A DNA stretch of 64,000 bases from Eledone cirrhosa (GCA_964016885.1 OZ024747.1:375001-439000); one strand, 5' to 3'. Shown: positions 44,319 to 55,567, counted from the first letter of the stretch. Numbers and translations: made by a program. The notes: a model not told the origin generated them from the letters alone.

Positions 44319-44549
44319 GTTCAAGTGATCATATTAAAGAGACATTGTTGGTCCATGTGTGTCTAGGTTTGTTTGTTAGTGTATTTATGGGAATATATGT
44401 GCGTGTGTGTGTTTCTGTATGTGAGTCAGTGTATGTTTTTGTGTTTGTGTGAGTCTGATTCTGTCCATGTGTGTGTGTATATTTCTCACTTCGTCTCTAT
44501 CACTCTGAAGCCCTCGGAGTCAATTCTTTCTTTCTATCTTTTTCACACT

Positions 44550-44589
<40 letters not shown>

Positions 44590-45011
44590 CTCTCTCTCCT
44601 TCTCTGGAACAAAATTGTTAGTGTTTAGATCTGGAGAGGAATGGGACCTGGAGAAAAATGGGGTATACCAGGTTTGAAATGTCCAAGAAATGCTGTATGT
44701 TAGTATGGAACCTCTATGAATCCATCAGTAGTTACAGATCAACATACAAATAAGGTGTGATTTGAGAAAGGTTTTCCTGCTATTTCTAGTAGTCCCCTTC
44801 CCCATTGGCTTGTCTGCTGTCGTCGTCGTCGTTGTTGTTGTTGCTCTAATGGTAGCCATGGTAACTGTTACATCTCAGTCCAGCCATCAACCAATGTGGA
44901 AGCAGTCTTAGGTTTGTTTACAAGAATCTTGTCACAGACCATTCTTAGATAACAGTAGTTCTGTTGTTTGTCTTAACTCATGCCTTCCCCAATACCACCA
45001 CCATCATCATT
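44319..45011. other. No recognisable gene
   Basis: GT-rich segment 44390-44480, (TC)n at 44552-44600, (GTC)n at 44818-44845. Confidence 0.55.
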
Positions 45012-46080
45012 TCTTTCGTTTTCATTTTACCGAATGCTCATTTGATTGGAGCCTTTAGTGAAGACACACAGTTGTGAGAAGTTACGTTGGATATTGCTTC
45101 AACTGTGCCCCATAGACAAAAATCATACAGATTCAAATCTGGCTAGTTAGAGGGCCAGATATCTTTAGGGACAAACATGGGCAATTCTTTCTTCAAAAAT
45201 TCTTGCACTCTTTTCGAAGAATGGACAGGTAAACATAACACGACTTGTATCATAATGCTTCTTAATCCAATGCAACAAAACTTCTAAGATTTTAAGGTAC
45301 TCTGCTGTGTTGATTTTAAGAACCGCTTCAATAAAATGAGGAGGCATCAATTTCCCATCACTTGCAACAGCTCCAAAGACCATAATGGAAGCCAGATTCT
45401 TGCTATGCATAGCTGAAAGAATTTGGGTAGGGCCGTATGCTATCACTCATGAGTTTTGACAGTTTGCATCTTCATCTACCACAAACTTCTTTTCATCCAC
45501 AAAGATGTAGATGTCTCCGCCATGATGTTTCAGATGAATATGAAGTTTGGCACTTCTTTCAGCCCGTATAGCTATGGAGCGGGTAGTTAGGATCTTATGG
45601 TGTCTCCTCACATACAATTTCATATGGAGGTCTTGTCTCTCAGCCCTAGAAATGGTCATTTTACTGATTCCTTGATCTTGAGCCAACTTCGTCATTGATT
45701 TTGATGGGTTCGACACAATTGATCTTTTAAGTCCTGCTAAGAAGTGAGGTGTGTGTTTTCAGTCACTGCAGGGACTGTGAGGCTTTCTCTGAACATCCCA
45801 ACTTTTCTTCAAATAGGCTACAATTCTAAAAACAGTAGATTTGGCACACTTTGTGGCTCTAACAATCTCCCCAGCTCTTTTGCGAGTGCGGAATAATTCA
45901 GCAATTACATTTCCACTGTTTAATTCTTTATTAACATACTATTTCTTATTTCAGATTGAACAAATTATGAATAAATGATTATTTAAGCTGGTAATATTGA
46001 AAATTAGACTCCAACAAAATCTGTACTATTAGAAATATAACCGCTTGAAACTTGTCCCAATTTACCTGTTCCACCCTGTA
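45012..46080 (-). pseudogene. Tc1/mariner-type transposase, inactivated
   Basis: On the minus strand the probable left inverted-repeat end, CAGGGTGGAACAGGTAAATT, abuts TA at 46080. The protein has a first helix-turn-helix (AELFRTRKRAGEIVRATKCA, KSTVFRIVAYLKK), a second (MTKLAQDQGISKMTISRA), IYIFVDEKKFVVDE with the first catalytic Asp, VFGAVASDGKLMPPHFIEA, and WIKKHYDTSRVMF. A deletion then removes the segment expected to hold the second catalytic Asp, followed by ELPMFVPKDIWPSN, a stop, PDLN and YDFCLWG. At least two stops and a frameshift are present. The other terminal repeat was not found, so the 3' end is likely truncated near a (CAT)n run. Confidence 0.88.
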
Positions 46081-46143
46081 TGTACGCGTGTAGAAATGTA
46101 CATGTGTATGTTAATATATGAGGGAGATTACATATTTGTTTGT

Positions 46144-46158
46144 TCATGTTATGCGTGA

Positions 46159-46189
<31 letters not shown>

Positions 46190-46272
46190 ATGTGTGTGTG
46201 TGTGTGTGTGTGTGTGAATGTATATATGTGTGTGTGAATGTATATATATGTGTGTGTGAATGTATATATACA

Positions 46273-46313
<41 letters not shown>

Positions 46314-46330
46314 TCATATATATATTCATA
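46144..46330. repeat. (TA)n/(TG)n compound microsatellite
   Basis: Alternating TA and TGTGTG runs with GAATGTATAT spacers. Confidence 0.93.
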
Positions 46331-47372
46331 TGCTTCTGTGTATAAGATATTGGTTGTCTGCATGTGTATGAGATTGTATGTATATGTGTGTGAAAAAGAT
46401 TACATGTGTGATGTGTGTAAATATGTGTATGCATATGTGTATAGGCAAGATGGGGATTAAGTGTGTGAGTGAGTGTGTATCTGTCCTTGAAGTTAGGTTA
46501 TTCGCTTCACTTGGTTACTAAATACTGAAGAGATTGTTTAGGATTTGTGGTTGTGTGTGTATGTGTGTGTGTCTTGTGTATGTATGAGTGTATATGTGTG
46601 TGTCTTGTGTATGTATGAGTGTGTGTGTATGTGTGTGTGTGTGGGGGGGGGGCAAGAAGGAAGAAATAGAGACTGCATATGTCTGAGTGAAAGGAAGACA
46701 GTAGCAGAGATTGTGTGAGAGAGAAAGGAAGAGAACGTGACTGTATGTGTGAGAGAGGGGGAAGGAGTGTGTAATAGGGGAGAAAGAGAGGGGGGAGTAA
46801 GAGAAGGTAGAGAACAGTCAGTGTGTCTTGTTTTACAAACACAACATAAACCAGGAATAGAACTTATGTGGTCATGTGACCTGCTAGACATAGCTACCAA
46901 ATCCCCCTCTAATCACGACTGTTTGATCACGGTTAACCTCAGATTAAACAACAAGAGCAATCTCAACTCACAATGTCCTGTACCAGATGAAACCACATCA
47001 GCAAGGCATTCTTGAAAAAAAAATACAAAACAGAACAATGTTTCATCACAATAATAATGGTTTCTGATTTAGGCAGAAGGCCAGCAATATGCCGACCCAC
47101 TGCATCACAATAAAAGTCTTTACTCTGATATGACAAATTTTCAAATTGATCTGTCCACTAGTAAATATACTATAAACATTTGAATTAACAAGTCTGATTT
47201 TAGATATTTTCTGCTAAATTATTGCGTTAACAGATACTATACATACACTTTTATTATTATTAAAATATAGCAGAGTTCCTAGAATAGTTTGGTCAGTTCA
47301 ATTGTTGTGAGAAGGTTGATAAAAAAGTACCAGTCTAGTACTGGAGTCAATCTCTTTTTCACTTCCATTATT
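46331..47372. other. No recognisable gene
   Basis: GT-rich to 46640, poly-G at 46642 and GAGA-rich to 46810. 46850-47115 (GTGACCTGCTAGACATAGC, GGCCAGCAATATGCCGACCC) has the look of an old dispersed repeat, but no second copy is in this window. Confidence 0.5.
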
Positions 47373-47865
47373 TGGATTGGCAGAATCGGTAGAGGGTCGG
47401 ACGCCATGCTCTGCAGCAAAGAGTTACAGCCCTTTATGGTCTGAGTTCAAATCCCGCTGAGGTTAACTTTGCCTTTCATCCTTATGGGGTCGATAAAATA
47501 AAGTACCAGTAATACACTGGGATAATTGTAAGCCTTGTGCCAAAAGTAGAAACAATTATTAATTAACTTTGCCTTTCATCCTTACAGGGTCAATAAAATA
47601 AAGTACAGTAATGTACTGGGGTAATTGCTGGTCTTGTGACAAAAGTAGAAACAATTATTAATTATTTAATTACTGGGAGAAGTGGATTACTTTGCAGCAT
47701 TTAGTTATGACTTTCTATGTTCTGAGTCCCGCCAAGGTTAGCTTCGCCTTTCATCCTTGCAGGGTCAATAAAGTAAAGTACCAGTAATGTACTGGGGTTG
47801 ATTTAATCGACTTTCCCCTCCCCCAAAATTGTTGTCCTTGTGACTAAATCAGAAACCATTATTAG
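47373..47865 (+). repeat. Three adjacent copies of the second SINE family
   Basis: A full copy at 47373-47560, a 3' fragment at 47564-47667 and a diverged copy at 47672-47865. The AATTATTAATT links between them suggest insertion into, or slippage at, the (AATT)n tail. Confidence 0.82.
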
Positions 47866-47875
47866 TCTGTTGTAT

Positions 47876-48060
47876 TGTTTAGCCCCAGGTCAACCCTAAT
47901 TAGCAGACATAATGACATTCCAGCCATGAACATCTTGACAGTGTATCTAGGACTTCAATATTCAATGTGTCTTACTCCCATTTTTAAGACAGTAGAGTTT
48001 GATATGAAGGGGATTTGGTTGCTATTTCTAGCACGTCAAGCGACCATGTAAAGTTCTACT
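47876..48060 (+). repeat. Dispersed repeat, class unknown
   Basis: TAGCCCCAGGTCAACCCTAAT, GACATTCCAGCCATGAACATC and TATTTCTAGCACGTCAAGCGACC recur at 61.49-61.67 kb as AGACATTCCAGCCATGACTATC and TATTTTTAGTAGGTCAAGCAACC. A shorter piece is at 43.55 kb. Confidence 0.7.
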
Positions 48061-48109
48061 TTGTTGCTGCTGTTCTTCTTGTTATGATTTTCCATCTTTC
48101 ATTTTACAG

Positions 48110-48171
48110 GTACCGGATTTATAGGTCGCAATCTGGTCAGCTATTTAGTGAACAATGACTTGGTCACTAAG
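48110..48171 (+). CDS. Extended-SDR NAD(P)-binding protein, exon with dinucleotide motif
   Basis: Exon of the only recognisable host gene. ATTTTACAG precedes it and GTAACT follows. It encodes (G)TGFIGRNLVSYLVNNDLVTK: TGFIGRN is the TGxxGxx dinucleotide-binding loop of extended short-chain dehydrogenase/reductases (epimerase/dehydratase type). The first two bases complete a Gly codon begun in an upstream exon that I could not find. Joined with the exons at 49965, 50893, 52544, 53580 and 55451, phases match throughout and give about 130 residues of one protein. The enzyme would bind NAD(P) and act on a nucleotide-sugar or similar substrate; the substrate is not deducible. The C-terminal catalytic and substrate part is missing from the window or unrecognised. 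Confidence 0.82.
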
Positions 48172-48586
48172 GTAACTAGAGTTTTTGTATTCTTTATTTC
48201 CCAGTTGGCTGAGGCCATGCTGGAGCACTGACTTCATCTTAGTTGACCGTATCAGCCCCAGTACATTTTTTTCTCAAGTCTGGTACTTATTTTATTGATT
48301 TTGTCCTGTTGAATCTCTAAGTTACGCCCCCCCCCTCCCCCACACACACCGGGGTAAGACAAACATTACTTTTTGTTTTGTTTTATTTGTCATCCTTTGT
48401 TGTTTATATATTTCCAGTACATTCTACTGACTTTCTGAGATAATGATCAGTTATTACATATCTTACAATATTTTGTATTTATTTATATATATATATATAA
48501 ACATATCAAAGGCATGCATTGAGTTAGAAACTCAAAATAGTCTCATTACAGTAAATTAGCTGTAGGAGAAAGGTTTCTCCAAGCTG

Positions 48587-48721
48587 TATAGTATAACTGA
48601 ACAAAAAAGAAAAACGAACACACACATATAGATGTATGTGTTCAAATCTGGTCCATTATGATTTGAACACATACATCTATATGTGTGTGTTCGTTTTTCT
48701 TTTTTGTTCAGTTATACTATA
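48587..48721. repeat. Perfect 61-bp-arm hairpin in an SDR intron
   Basis: TATAGTATAACTGAACAAAA..GTGTTCAAAT (48587-48647) is the exact inverse of ATTTGAACAC..GTTATACTATA (48661-48721), with 13 nt between. A second, smaller inverted repeat (AGGAGAAAGGTTTCTCC) lies just before it at 48564-48580. Confidence 0.93.
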
Positions 48722-48947
48722 TATAAACATGAGAATATAAACAAGAGGTGGATTTTGGCAGTTTTGACCCTACTGCTAATACACTCGGAGTCAAAGCGTC
48801 TGACACAAGCCAAACGCCGTCTGGTGGAGTAAGAGATGAAGGACAAAAGACAAAACATTAATATATATATATTCATTTATTATAGCTAAGTGTTGTTACT
48901 CTGGAGTTTCACCTGTGTACACACCGGGTCATCATACAAGACTAAAC

Positions 48948-49110
48948 TTGGTGGTGGTGGTAGTAGTGGTGGTGGTGGTGGTAGTGGTGGTGGTGGTTGT
49001 TGTGGCTGCTGTTATTATGGTTGTCATCATTGTAGCTATCGTTTTTTTAATATTATTATCATTGTTATTGTCATCGTTTGTGTTGTTGTTATTGTTGCTG
49101 TTGTTAGTGT
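48948..49110. repeat. (GGT)n / (TTG)n microsatellite in intron
   Basis: GGTGGTGGTAGT repeats, then ATTGTTGTTG repeats. Confidence 0.9.
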
Positions 49111-49964
49111 TCGTCAACAAATGCCATCTCACACATCAAGATGATGGTAACCATGGCAATTGTTTCTGTCAAATGTCTTCAAAATATCAGCTATCACTTA
49201 TGGGGGTGGCGGCAGGTTCTCTATTTCTCCATTAAAGGTTATGTGAAATCTGGTCAGATAAATATTGACAAGAAAACATCAACAATAGAAACCCAAACCA
49301 ACAAGACAACCTCTTCATGGTTGTCCAGTTTACTAGAAATACCAGCCCAAAACTCCTTATACAACTACCAACAACAATACAACTACCACTGTCACCACTA
49401 CCATCAACAACAACAACATTATGGGTGTAGATATAGCTGTGTGGTTAAGTTTGTTTTACAACCATGTCATTTCAGGTTCAATTTCACAGGGAGGTAACTA
49501 GAACAAGTGTCTTCTTCTGTCGCCTCATATTGACCAATGCTTTGTCAATGAAATTTTGTAGACAGATATTATACAGAAGCCTATCTTTATTAATTAATAA
49601 ACAGTTTGATTTTTGTCCTGGACATAGCGCAGTCAGCTATTCTGTGGCAGGTTTTCGAGAAATGGTGAGAGTATTGCCCACAGGTGTATGATCGTTTTGT
49701 GGACTTTGTAAAGGTGTACAACCTCATTCTATGGGACTTGTTGAGCAAAGTTCTGCATGTGTAAGGGGTTAACAGACAGCTTCTTGTTGCCTTGAAGTCT
49801 CTATATGATTGCCCTAGTATTTCAATATTGGTGTTTGACTCTACCACAACTCTCCTAGTTTACATAGACAGAACCGTCGGGAGGCATGAGGACCCTGCCC
49901 CTATGATATTCTCAGAGGAGGCGCCTTCTTATATTTCAACCCAGTTTTTACTCTTCTTCTCTAG
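49111..49964. other. Intronic sequence without recognisable element
   Basis: (CAACAA)n at 49370-49415. The remainder is unassigned. Confidence 0.5.
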
Positions 49965-50021
49965 GTACGTGTGGCAGACAAAGTACCCCCTCAGATGGCA
50001 TGGCTCAATAACAAGCATAAG
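49965..50021 (+). CDS. SDR gene, second identified exon
   Basis: CTTCTCTAG precedes, GTACAT follows. It encodes VRVADKVPPQMAWLNNKHK in phase 0, the second strand of the Rossmann fold; VRVADK corresponds to the position where these enzymes select the cofactor ribose (Asp). The intron before it is 1.8 kb and contains a 61-bp perfect hairpin and a (GGT)n run. Confidence 0.82.
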
Positions 50022-50039
50022 GTACATTCACATTTCATA

Positions 50040-50300
50040 ATCATTTTCTTTCTATCATTTCTTTTTCTCCTTTCTTTCTCTCTCCTTTCTTTCTCTTCTT
50101 TCTGTCTTTCTTTCTCTCTCCTCTTCTTTCTCCTCTTCTTTCTTTCTTTCATTCTCTTTTTGCTTTCTTTTTTTCTTTTTCTCCTCCCTACTTTATCAAT
50201 TTCTTTCCTTTCCTTATTTTCTCTCCTTCTTTCCTTTTCTTCTGATTTCCTTCTGTCTTTCCTCCTTTCTTTCTTATTACCTTTTTTTTCTTCTTCAGTA
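50040..50300. repeat. Pyrimidine-rich intron tract
   Basis: TTTCTTTCTCTCC-type sequence over ~260 bp, next to the donor of the second identified exon. Confidence 0.85.
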
Positions 50301-50892
50301 ACAGTTACCTAATTCATTAAATACTGCACATGGCTACTGCATTCCTTCATTGCTAATCATTTGCACACATGCACTCATTATCTACTGCACAGTTAAAGAT
50401 TCCTCACTTTGCTGCAACAAACGATACACTCTCCGTTTAAGTAATTTACTGCATGTATCAGCTTTGATGCAGATATGGCCTTGAAGTTCCTTAAGTTAAT
50501 TGTTCTGCATTTAGTTAAACATTCTCCCATCCCTTTGGCCATTAGAATTTCAGTGAACCAGTGATTGGCCCTTTAGAAATGTATAACTAATGTTGCTACA
50601 TTACACACACAACGATTCTTTGCTTAAACTTTAATCTGTTATATATATATATATATATACACATACATGTATACATCCATATATACACACATACACAGTA
50701 AAAAAAATGAACCAACCCACCTTATGTAAACAGTGGAGTCACTCTGTTCCTCTGATTAATATTCCTTGAAGAATGTTTTCAAATGTTAGCTTCTCTGCAA
50801 CACCCAGTTTTCGGAGTTCATTTCTACTACTTTGCTTTTATATGTCTTCTTTTTCTTTCTCTTTTTATTATCTACTCTTCTTGTTGTTGTAG

Positions 50893-50947
50893 GAGGCATT
50901 TGCTAATCCACTTGTGGAATTCAAACATTCCAACTTAATTAACATTG
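50893..50947 (+). CDS. SDR gene, third identified exon
   Basis: TTGTTGTAG precedes, GTAAGT follows. It encodes EAFANPLVEFKHSNLINI plus one base. The pattern VEFKHSNLIN fits the third strand (VEFxxxDL in relatives). The next exon begins with the two bases that complete an Ala codon. Confidence 0.8.
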
Positions 50948-51243
50948 GTAAGTCTGATGTGACTCTTTCATTTTTTTTCTTCTCTTTTCAATACACTCAG
51001 CTGGTAAAACTGAGTTGTATGTGCCAAGGAAAGGGTTGTCATATATTGTGTCAAGCTGAATCTCCCTGAGAACTATATTAAGTGTACAAATAGCTGCTCA
51101 GCTACTTGCATTTTAATTTCATATGTTGGCTGTTCTAATGCTGGACATGAAATCCACCTAAGAGGCCATGAACAGACGTTTGGAGTTGTTGATGGAGGTG
51201 CATAGGGAGATGGCAATCATCTGCAAAGATGATGCAATCACCA

Positions 51244-51274
<31 letters not shown>

Positions 51275-51720
51275 CAACATGTTTGTGTGTGTATGCACAC
51301 ACGTCTTCTACATTTTCCATTTAACACTAAATACTATGCAGTAGAAGAGTTGACCCCCTGATGTGGTAGGATTCACCTCTGACCTAGTAGGATTTGACCT
51401 CTGACTTGGTAGGATTTGATTCCCTCCTTTAAAATTCCAGACAACAATGGAAATGTTGCTTGCTTATAATACTTACACAGGAAAATAAAATGGATTTCAA
51501 AACACAAATAACAATTCCTCTTAATCTTCAAATTTTTGTTTGTATTGGGAGGGAGAGAGAGACGGAGTGTAGGACTTATTTATTTATTTATATGTTTATT
51601 TAAATATGAAAGAATATGTGAATTAGAATAGGGTGGAGATGGGAGACATTTGAAAATAGAATTAGAAGTTTTTGCAGAATATTGACTACAGAAAATAGTC
51701 CAATATTAGCACATATGAAC

Positions 51721-52055
51721 TCCCTGCCTTTCATCCTTATGGGGTTGATAAAATAAAGTACCAGTAATACACTGGGATAATTGCTGGCCTTGTGCCAAAT
51801 GTAGAAACAATTATTTTAGGACATATGGACTATTATATTAGGACATATGAACTTCTATTATATTAGGACATATGGACTATTATGTTAGGACATATGGACT
51901 ATTATATTAGGACATGGACTATTATATTAGGACATATGGACTATTGTATTAGGACATATGAGCTTCTATTATATAAGGACATATGGCCTATTATATTAGG
52001 GTATATGGTCTATTATATTAGGACATATGGTCTATTATATTAGGACATATAGAAG
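51721..52055. repeat. SINE fragment then 22-bp tandem repeat
   Basis: A 3' fragment of the second SINE family (51721-51817) is followed by about eleven units of TATTAGGACATATGGACTAT with length variants. All are intronic. Confidence 0.85.
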
Positions 52056-52177
52056 GGCATTTGTGTGTGGGGGAATTGAACTTACACCTGTTATTTTTAC
52101 ATGCATGCTGATGCCCTTTTTTTCATTATGGTGTTTCATATGTCTCAATATAATAGTCCATATGTCCTAATATAGTT

Positions 52178-52311
52178 GTTTCTACTTTAGGCACAAAGCC
52201 AACAATTTGAAGGGGAGAGGAAAGTCGAATAAATCCCCCCCCCCCCCCCCCCCCAGTGCATTACTAGTGCTTTATTTTAATGACCCCATGAAGATGAAAG
52301 GCAAAGCTAAC
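52178..52311 (-). repeat. Second SINE family, minus strand
   Basis: TTGTTTCTACTTTAGGCACA, poly-C at 52236, and GAAGATGAAAGGCAAAGCTAAC are the inverse of its 3' half. Intronic. Confidence 0.8.
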
Positions 52312-52543
52312 CATATGTATATATTAATTTTAACGAACCAGACAAATAGAATTCATACAATATCGCCATTTGCCACTTCATGAGTTTACAGAAATCGTAT
52401 TTTGTAAATACAAATCTGTATTTCAGAGTGCACACAATTTGTTAGTGGTACAAACGGTGGGAATAAAATAAATCAGTGCCTCCTTATATATACTCTTCTT
52501 TATCCACTATATATATATATATATATATCCCTTTTTTGTTTAG

Positions 52544-52635
52544 CTTCTGTTGAATCTGCTTTTGCTGATGCTGAAGGACCATTTGATTTTGTAATCAATT
52601 TAGCTGCTGAAACTAAATATGGACAGACAGATCCT
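52544..52635 (+). CDS. SDR gene, fourth identified exon
   Basis: TTTGTTTAG precedes, GTGAGT follows. It encodes (A)SVESAFADAEGPFDFVINL and AAETKYGQTDP. FDFVINLAAETKYGQ is the NxAA element that follows the fourth strand in extended SDRs. Confidence 0.85.
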
Positions 52636-52894
52636 GTGAGTCCTGTTTATCATTTATATCTTTTTGAAAAATTATTTTGTTAATGAGATTATTATTTTTC
52701 AGACTAATTAACTTCATCTGTAGAGATGGAGTATTGTTCTAATATTTATGGGGTTTTGATTGGTTTCATTCCTAATCATCATCAGAGGTTTTATCTGTGG
52801 TCATATAAATAATACCAGTGTAAATTATTGCTAAATTAAGGATAGTGTCATTTTTACCTGCTGTCTTATTGTTTTTTTTTCCCCAAGTTGGAAG

Positions 52895-53108
52895 CTCATC
52901 AGGCTGGTGCCTATCCTGGTTTTATCAGTGTTAAGTGACTGACAGTATATGACCTGCCCCTGGACAGGACACCAGTCCATCGCAGAGTTAAAGTCTTTCT
53001 CAAGCCCAGAGGTTCATGAGGTTGGTACTTATCTCTGTTCCACCAGTGTTAACTGACTGACAGTACAGGACTCTCCACTGGACAGGACACCAGTCCATCA
53101 CAAGGTTA
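52895..53108. repeat. Two tandem copies of a ~108-bp repeat
   Basis: CAGGCTGGTGCCTATCC, AGTGTTAAGTGACTGACAGT and TGGACAGGACACCAGTCCAT occur at 52908-52980 and again at 53019-53100. The ACACCAGTCCATCGCA phrase is a common dispersed-repeat motif in animals. Intronic. Confidence 0.75.
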
Positions 53109-53579
53109 ATCCCCAGTTACTGCTGCTACTCATTTTCAGCTTAGTATACTGGAACAATGTGGTTTTGCTGGTGCTGACACCTCGGCTAGGTTTCAATCGG
53201 TTTGATCACCAATCATCACCAAGTATCTTATTGTTAGATATGTACATAATATCAGACTGGGATTGAATTAGGGACCTTTATTTCACAACTTAAAGGAATA
53301 GTAACATTTCTATCTAAGAAGGTACTTGGCCTAGTAGTAACTTCTCTGGAGCAAATCAGTTGTCTTCAGACCTGGAAAATAATGAGCTCCACCAGGTTTA
53401 AAATGCCCAAGAAAGGCTGATTGTCTTTACAGCACCCCTTTGGCTCTACAAGGAGTTACAGGTTTATGGGTCCATACATCCAAAGCACAATACTAAATTC
53501 TAGTTGTCCAGTTAGAGATATTAATAAGGATTGTGTCAGTAAATGTTCTATCATTCATTGTGTTATTACCATTATCTAG

Positions 53580-53693
53580 GTGTACCAAGAGGGAATTGTG
53601 AAGCTTAGTCTGAACTGTGCCAGAGAAGCAGCGAAATGCAATGTCAAAATCTATATTGAGGCTTCCAGTAGTCAAATGTACTCAGCTGATAAG
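53580..53693 (+). CDS. SDR gene, fifth identified exon (active-site Ser region)
   Basis: TTATCTAG precedes, GTAAGC follows. It encodes VYQEGIVKLSLNCAREAAKC and NVKIYIEASSSQMYSADK. The IYIEASSSQMYS segment is the fifth strand followed by the catalytic Ser/Thr region of extended SDRs (SSxxVYG in relatives). The expected YxxxK box should lie in the next long exon, which was not found here. Confidence 0.87.
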
Positions 53694-53797
53694 GTAAGCA
53701 GAGTAATTCACTCTTCTTTCCTTTGCAATTTCTCCACACTCTCTCCATCTCTCCATCTATTTGTCTATCTATCTTTTTTCATCACTATTATTATTGG

Positions 53798-54264
53798 TGG
53801 ATTGGCAGAATCGGTAGAGCGTCGGACAACATGCTTTGCATTCTGAGTACAAATCCCGCTGAGGTTAGCTATGCCTTTCATCCTTACGGGGTTGATAAAA
53901 TAAAGTACCAGTAATGTACTGGTGTTGATTTAATTGACTTTCCCTTCTCTTCAAATTGCTGTCCTTGTGCCAAAAATAGAAACCATTATTGTGAATATTG
54001 TCTCCTATTTATTTTCATTCAATTTCTGTATAAACAGCCACATTTAAAAGAAAATCTCTTTTTGTAATGTCTCTTCATCTATTGCCCAGACAAAATGTCT
54101 TGCTGTGTTTAGTTACAACTTTTTACATTTGAAGTTCAAATCTGACCGTGGTCAGCTTTGCTTTTTATCCTTCCAGGGTCAATGAAATAAAGTACTGCAG
54201 TTAACTTAATTACCTTTTCCCCCTCACCCAAATTGCTGGCTTTTTGCCTAAATTAGAAACCATG
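53798..54264 (+). repeat. Two copies of the second SINE family
   Basis: 53798-53990 has the A and B boxes with an internal deletion. 54090-54264 is more diverged and runs directly into the RT fragment at 54264. Confidence 0.8.
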
Positions 54265-54543
54265 GGAGAACCAGAAGATAGTGGATATAAATATTTGGGT
54301 ATCTTAAAACTAGATGATATTTTGCAAGCAGAAATGAAAGAAAAGGTTAGAGAGATATATTTAAAAAGAGTAAAAATGATTTTAAAATCCAATCTGAATG
54401 TAAGAAATCTGGTCACTGCAATGAATATCTGGGCAGTCACAATTTTTAGATATAGTGCATCCATTCTCAGATGGTCTGAAGAAGAAATATCAAAATTGGA
54501 TAGAAAGATGAGAATCTTAATGACACGGAGCTTTACACCCTAA
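54264..54543 (+). pseudogene. Non-LTR retrotransposon RT C-terminal fragment (R2-like)
   Basis: MGEPEDSGYKYLGILKLDDI, KEKVREIYLKRVKMILKSNL, NWAV-like NIWAVTIFRYSASILRW and ISKLDRKMRILMTRS match the region after the YADD box (YKYLGI, then the thumb, then TWAVxxxRYSxGI and DRKTRKLMT) in R2-type and related retroelements. The subclass is inferred from memory of motif style. Only about 90 codons survive and no catalytic residues remain. It lies inside the SDR intron. Confidence 0.72.
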
Positions 54544-54567
54544 AGCAAATATCATTTGCCTTTTGTT

Positions 54568-54690
54568 AGTCAAAGTAATCCTCACTTTGTGGGGTTCAAT
54601 GATATAACATAGTCGGTGGTAGTGGGGACTTTGCCCTTCGTTAGTCAAAGTAATTCTAACTTTGTGGGGTTCAATGATTGACCTTAGATG
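54568..54690. repeat. Tandem duplication, ~77-bp unit
   Basis: GTTAGTCAAAGTAATCCTCA, CTTTGTGGGGTTCAATGATA is repeated at 54638-54680 with the same spacing of motifs. Confidence 0.85.
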
Positions 54691-55309
54691 GCTGTTTAAC
54701 TTATTGGAATCTCTCAGATTATTCATTGTTATTTTCTCTACCTGGCTATATTTTTGTTTTTTCCTCTCCAATTCTGTGTAATTCCTCTTCACCCACCTCT
54801 GTAACCTCCTTTTATCTATTGCCCTGGTGGAAAATAAACAATTCAGTATTATTATTGTTGTTGTTATCATTATTATTGCTAATGAAGAAACCATTATCAT
54901 CATCATCATCCTCCTCCTCATCATCATTATTATTATTACATGTTGAAATTCTAGTGGAGTTTGGCTTTTGATCAGTACCAGTCATTTACTTGGGTTATCT
55001 CAATATGTGACCTATTGATTATACTTCTGGAATATGGAACTCTTCCTTACATAATCTTTTTTTTCTCAAAATTAGATGTGTTATATACTACTACATGTTT
55101 ATTATATACTAATACATGCTCTACACGTGTGTTATATATTACTACATGTTCTACATATGTGTTATATGTTGCTACATGCCCTGCATGTGTGTTATATACT
55201 ACTACATATTATACATGTGTGTTATATACCGACACGTTATATGCTAATAAACATGGTAATCACCATAAAAAAGTTTTAAAAATGTGCATTAGTTACATGG
55301 GTATGTTTA

Positions 55310-55363
<54 letters not shown>

Positions 55364-55450
55364 TTTTATTGACCCCAAAAAATTGATGATGATGTTGATA
55401 ACTACAATTACCGTAACAACAACCACATCACTTTATGTTGTAATTTACAG
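54691..55450. other. Intronic sequence with simple repeats
   Basis: (ATC)n at 54890-54940, imperfect ~30-bp repeats of TGTTATATACTACTACATG at 55078-55230, (TA)n at 55315-55360. Confidence 0.75.
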
Positions 55451-55465
55451 CCAGAAGATGAGGAA
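55451..55465 (+). CDS. SDR gene, putative 15-nt microexon
   Basis: GTAATTTACAG and GTAAGT enclose CCAGAAGATGAGGAA, encoding PEDEE in phase 0. Relatives have a variable acidic or polar loop after the SSSQMYS-x-DK segment, so the insertion is plausible. A chance pairing of splice-like sites cannot be excluded without transcript data. Confidence 0.5.
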
Positions 55466-55479
55466 GTAAGTACATTCTT

Positions 55480-55567
55480 CTTGCTGCATGACCAAATATA
55501 TCGAATATAATCTTCAGTTACGCTTTTAAAGACATTCAAAACAGCCATATTGAAGTTAGCACTCACT

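Noticed and set aside
52740..52800. Hammerhead-like CTGATGATGATTAGGAATGAAACC on the minus strand
   Set aside because: The spacing between CTGATGA and GAAA leaves almost no stem II and the flanks do not pair as stem I. Possibly an old relic, not called.
53165..53260. GTGATGA..GAAACC with hairpins on the minus strand
   Set aside because: The first core base is wrong and the base at the cleavage position would be G, which hammerheads do not accept. A similar piece at about 5360 has CTGGTGA.
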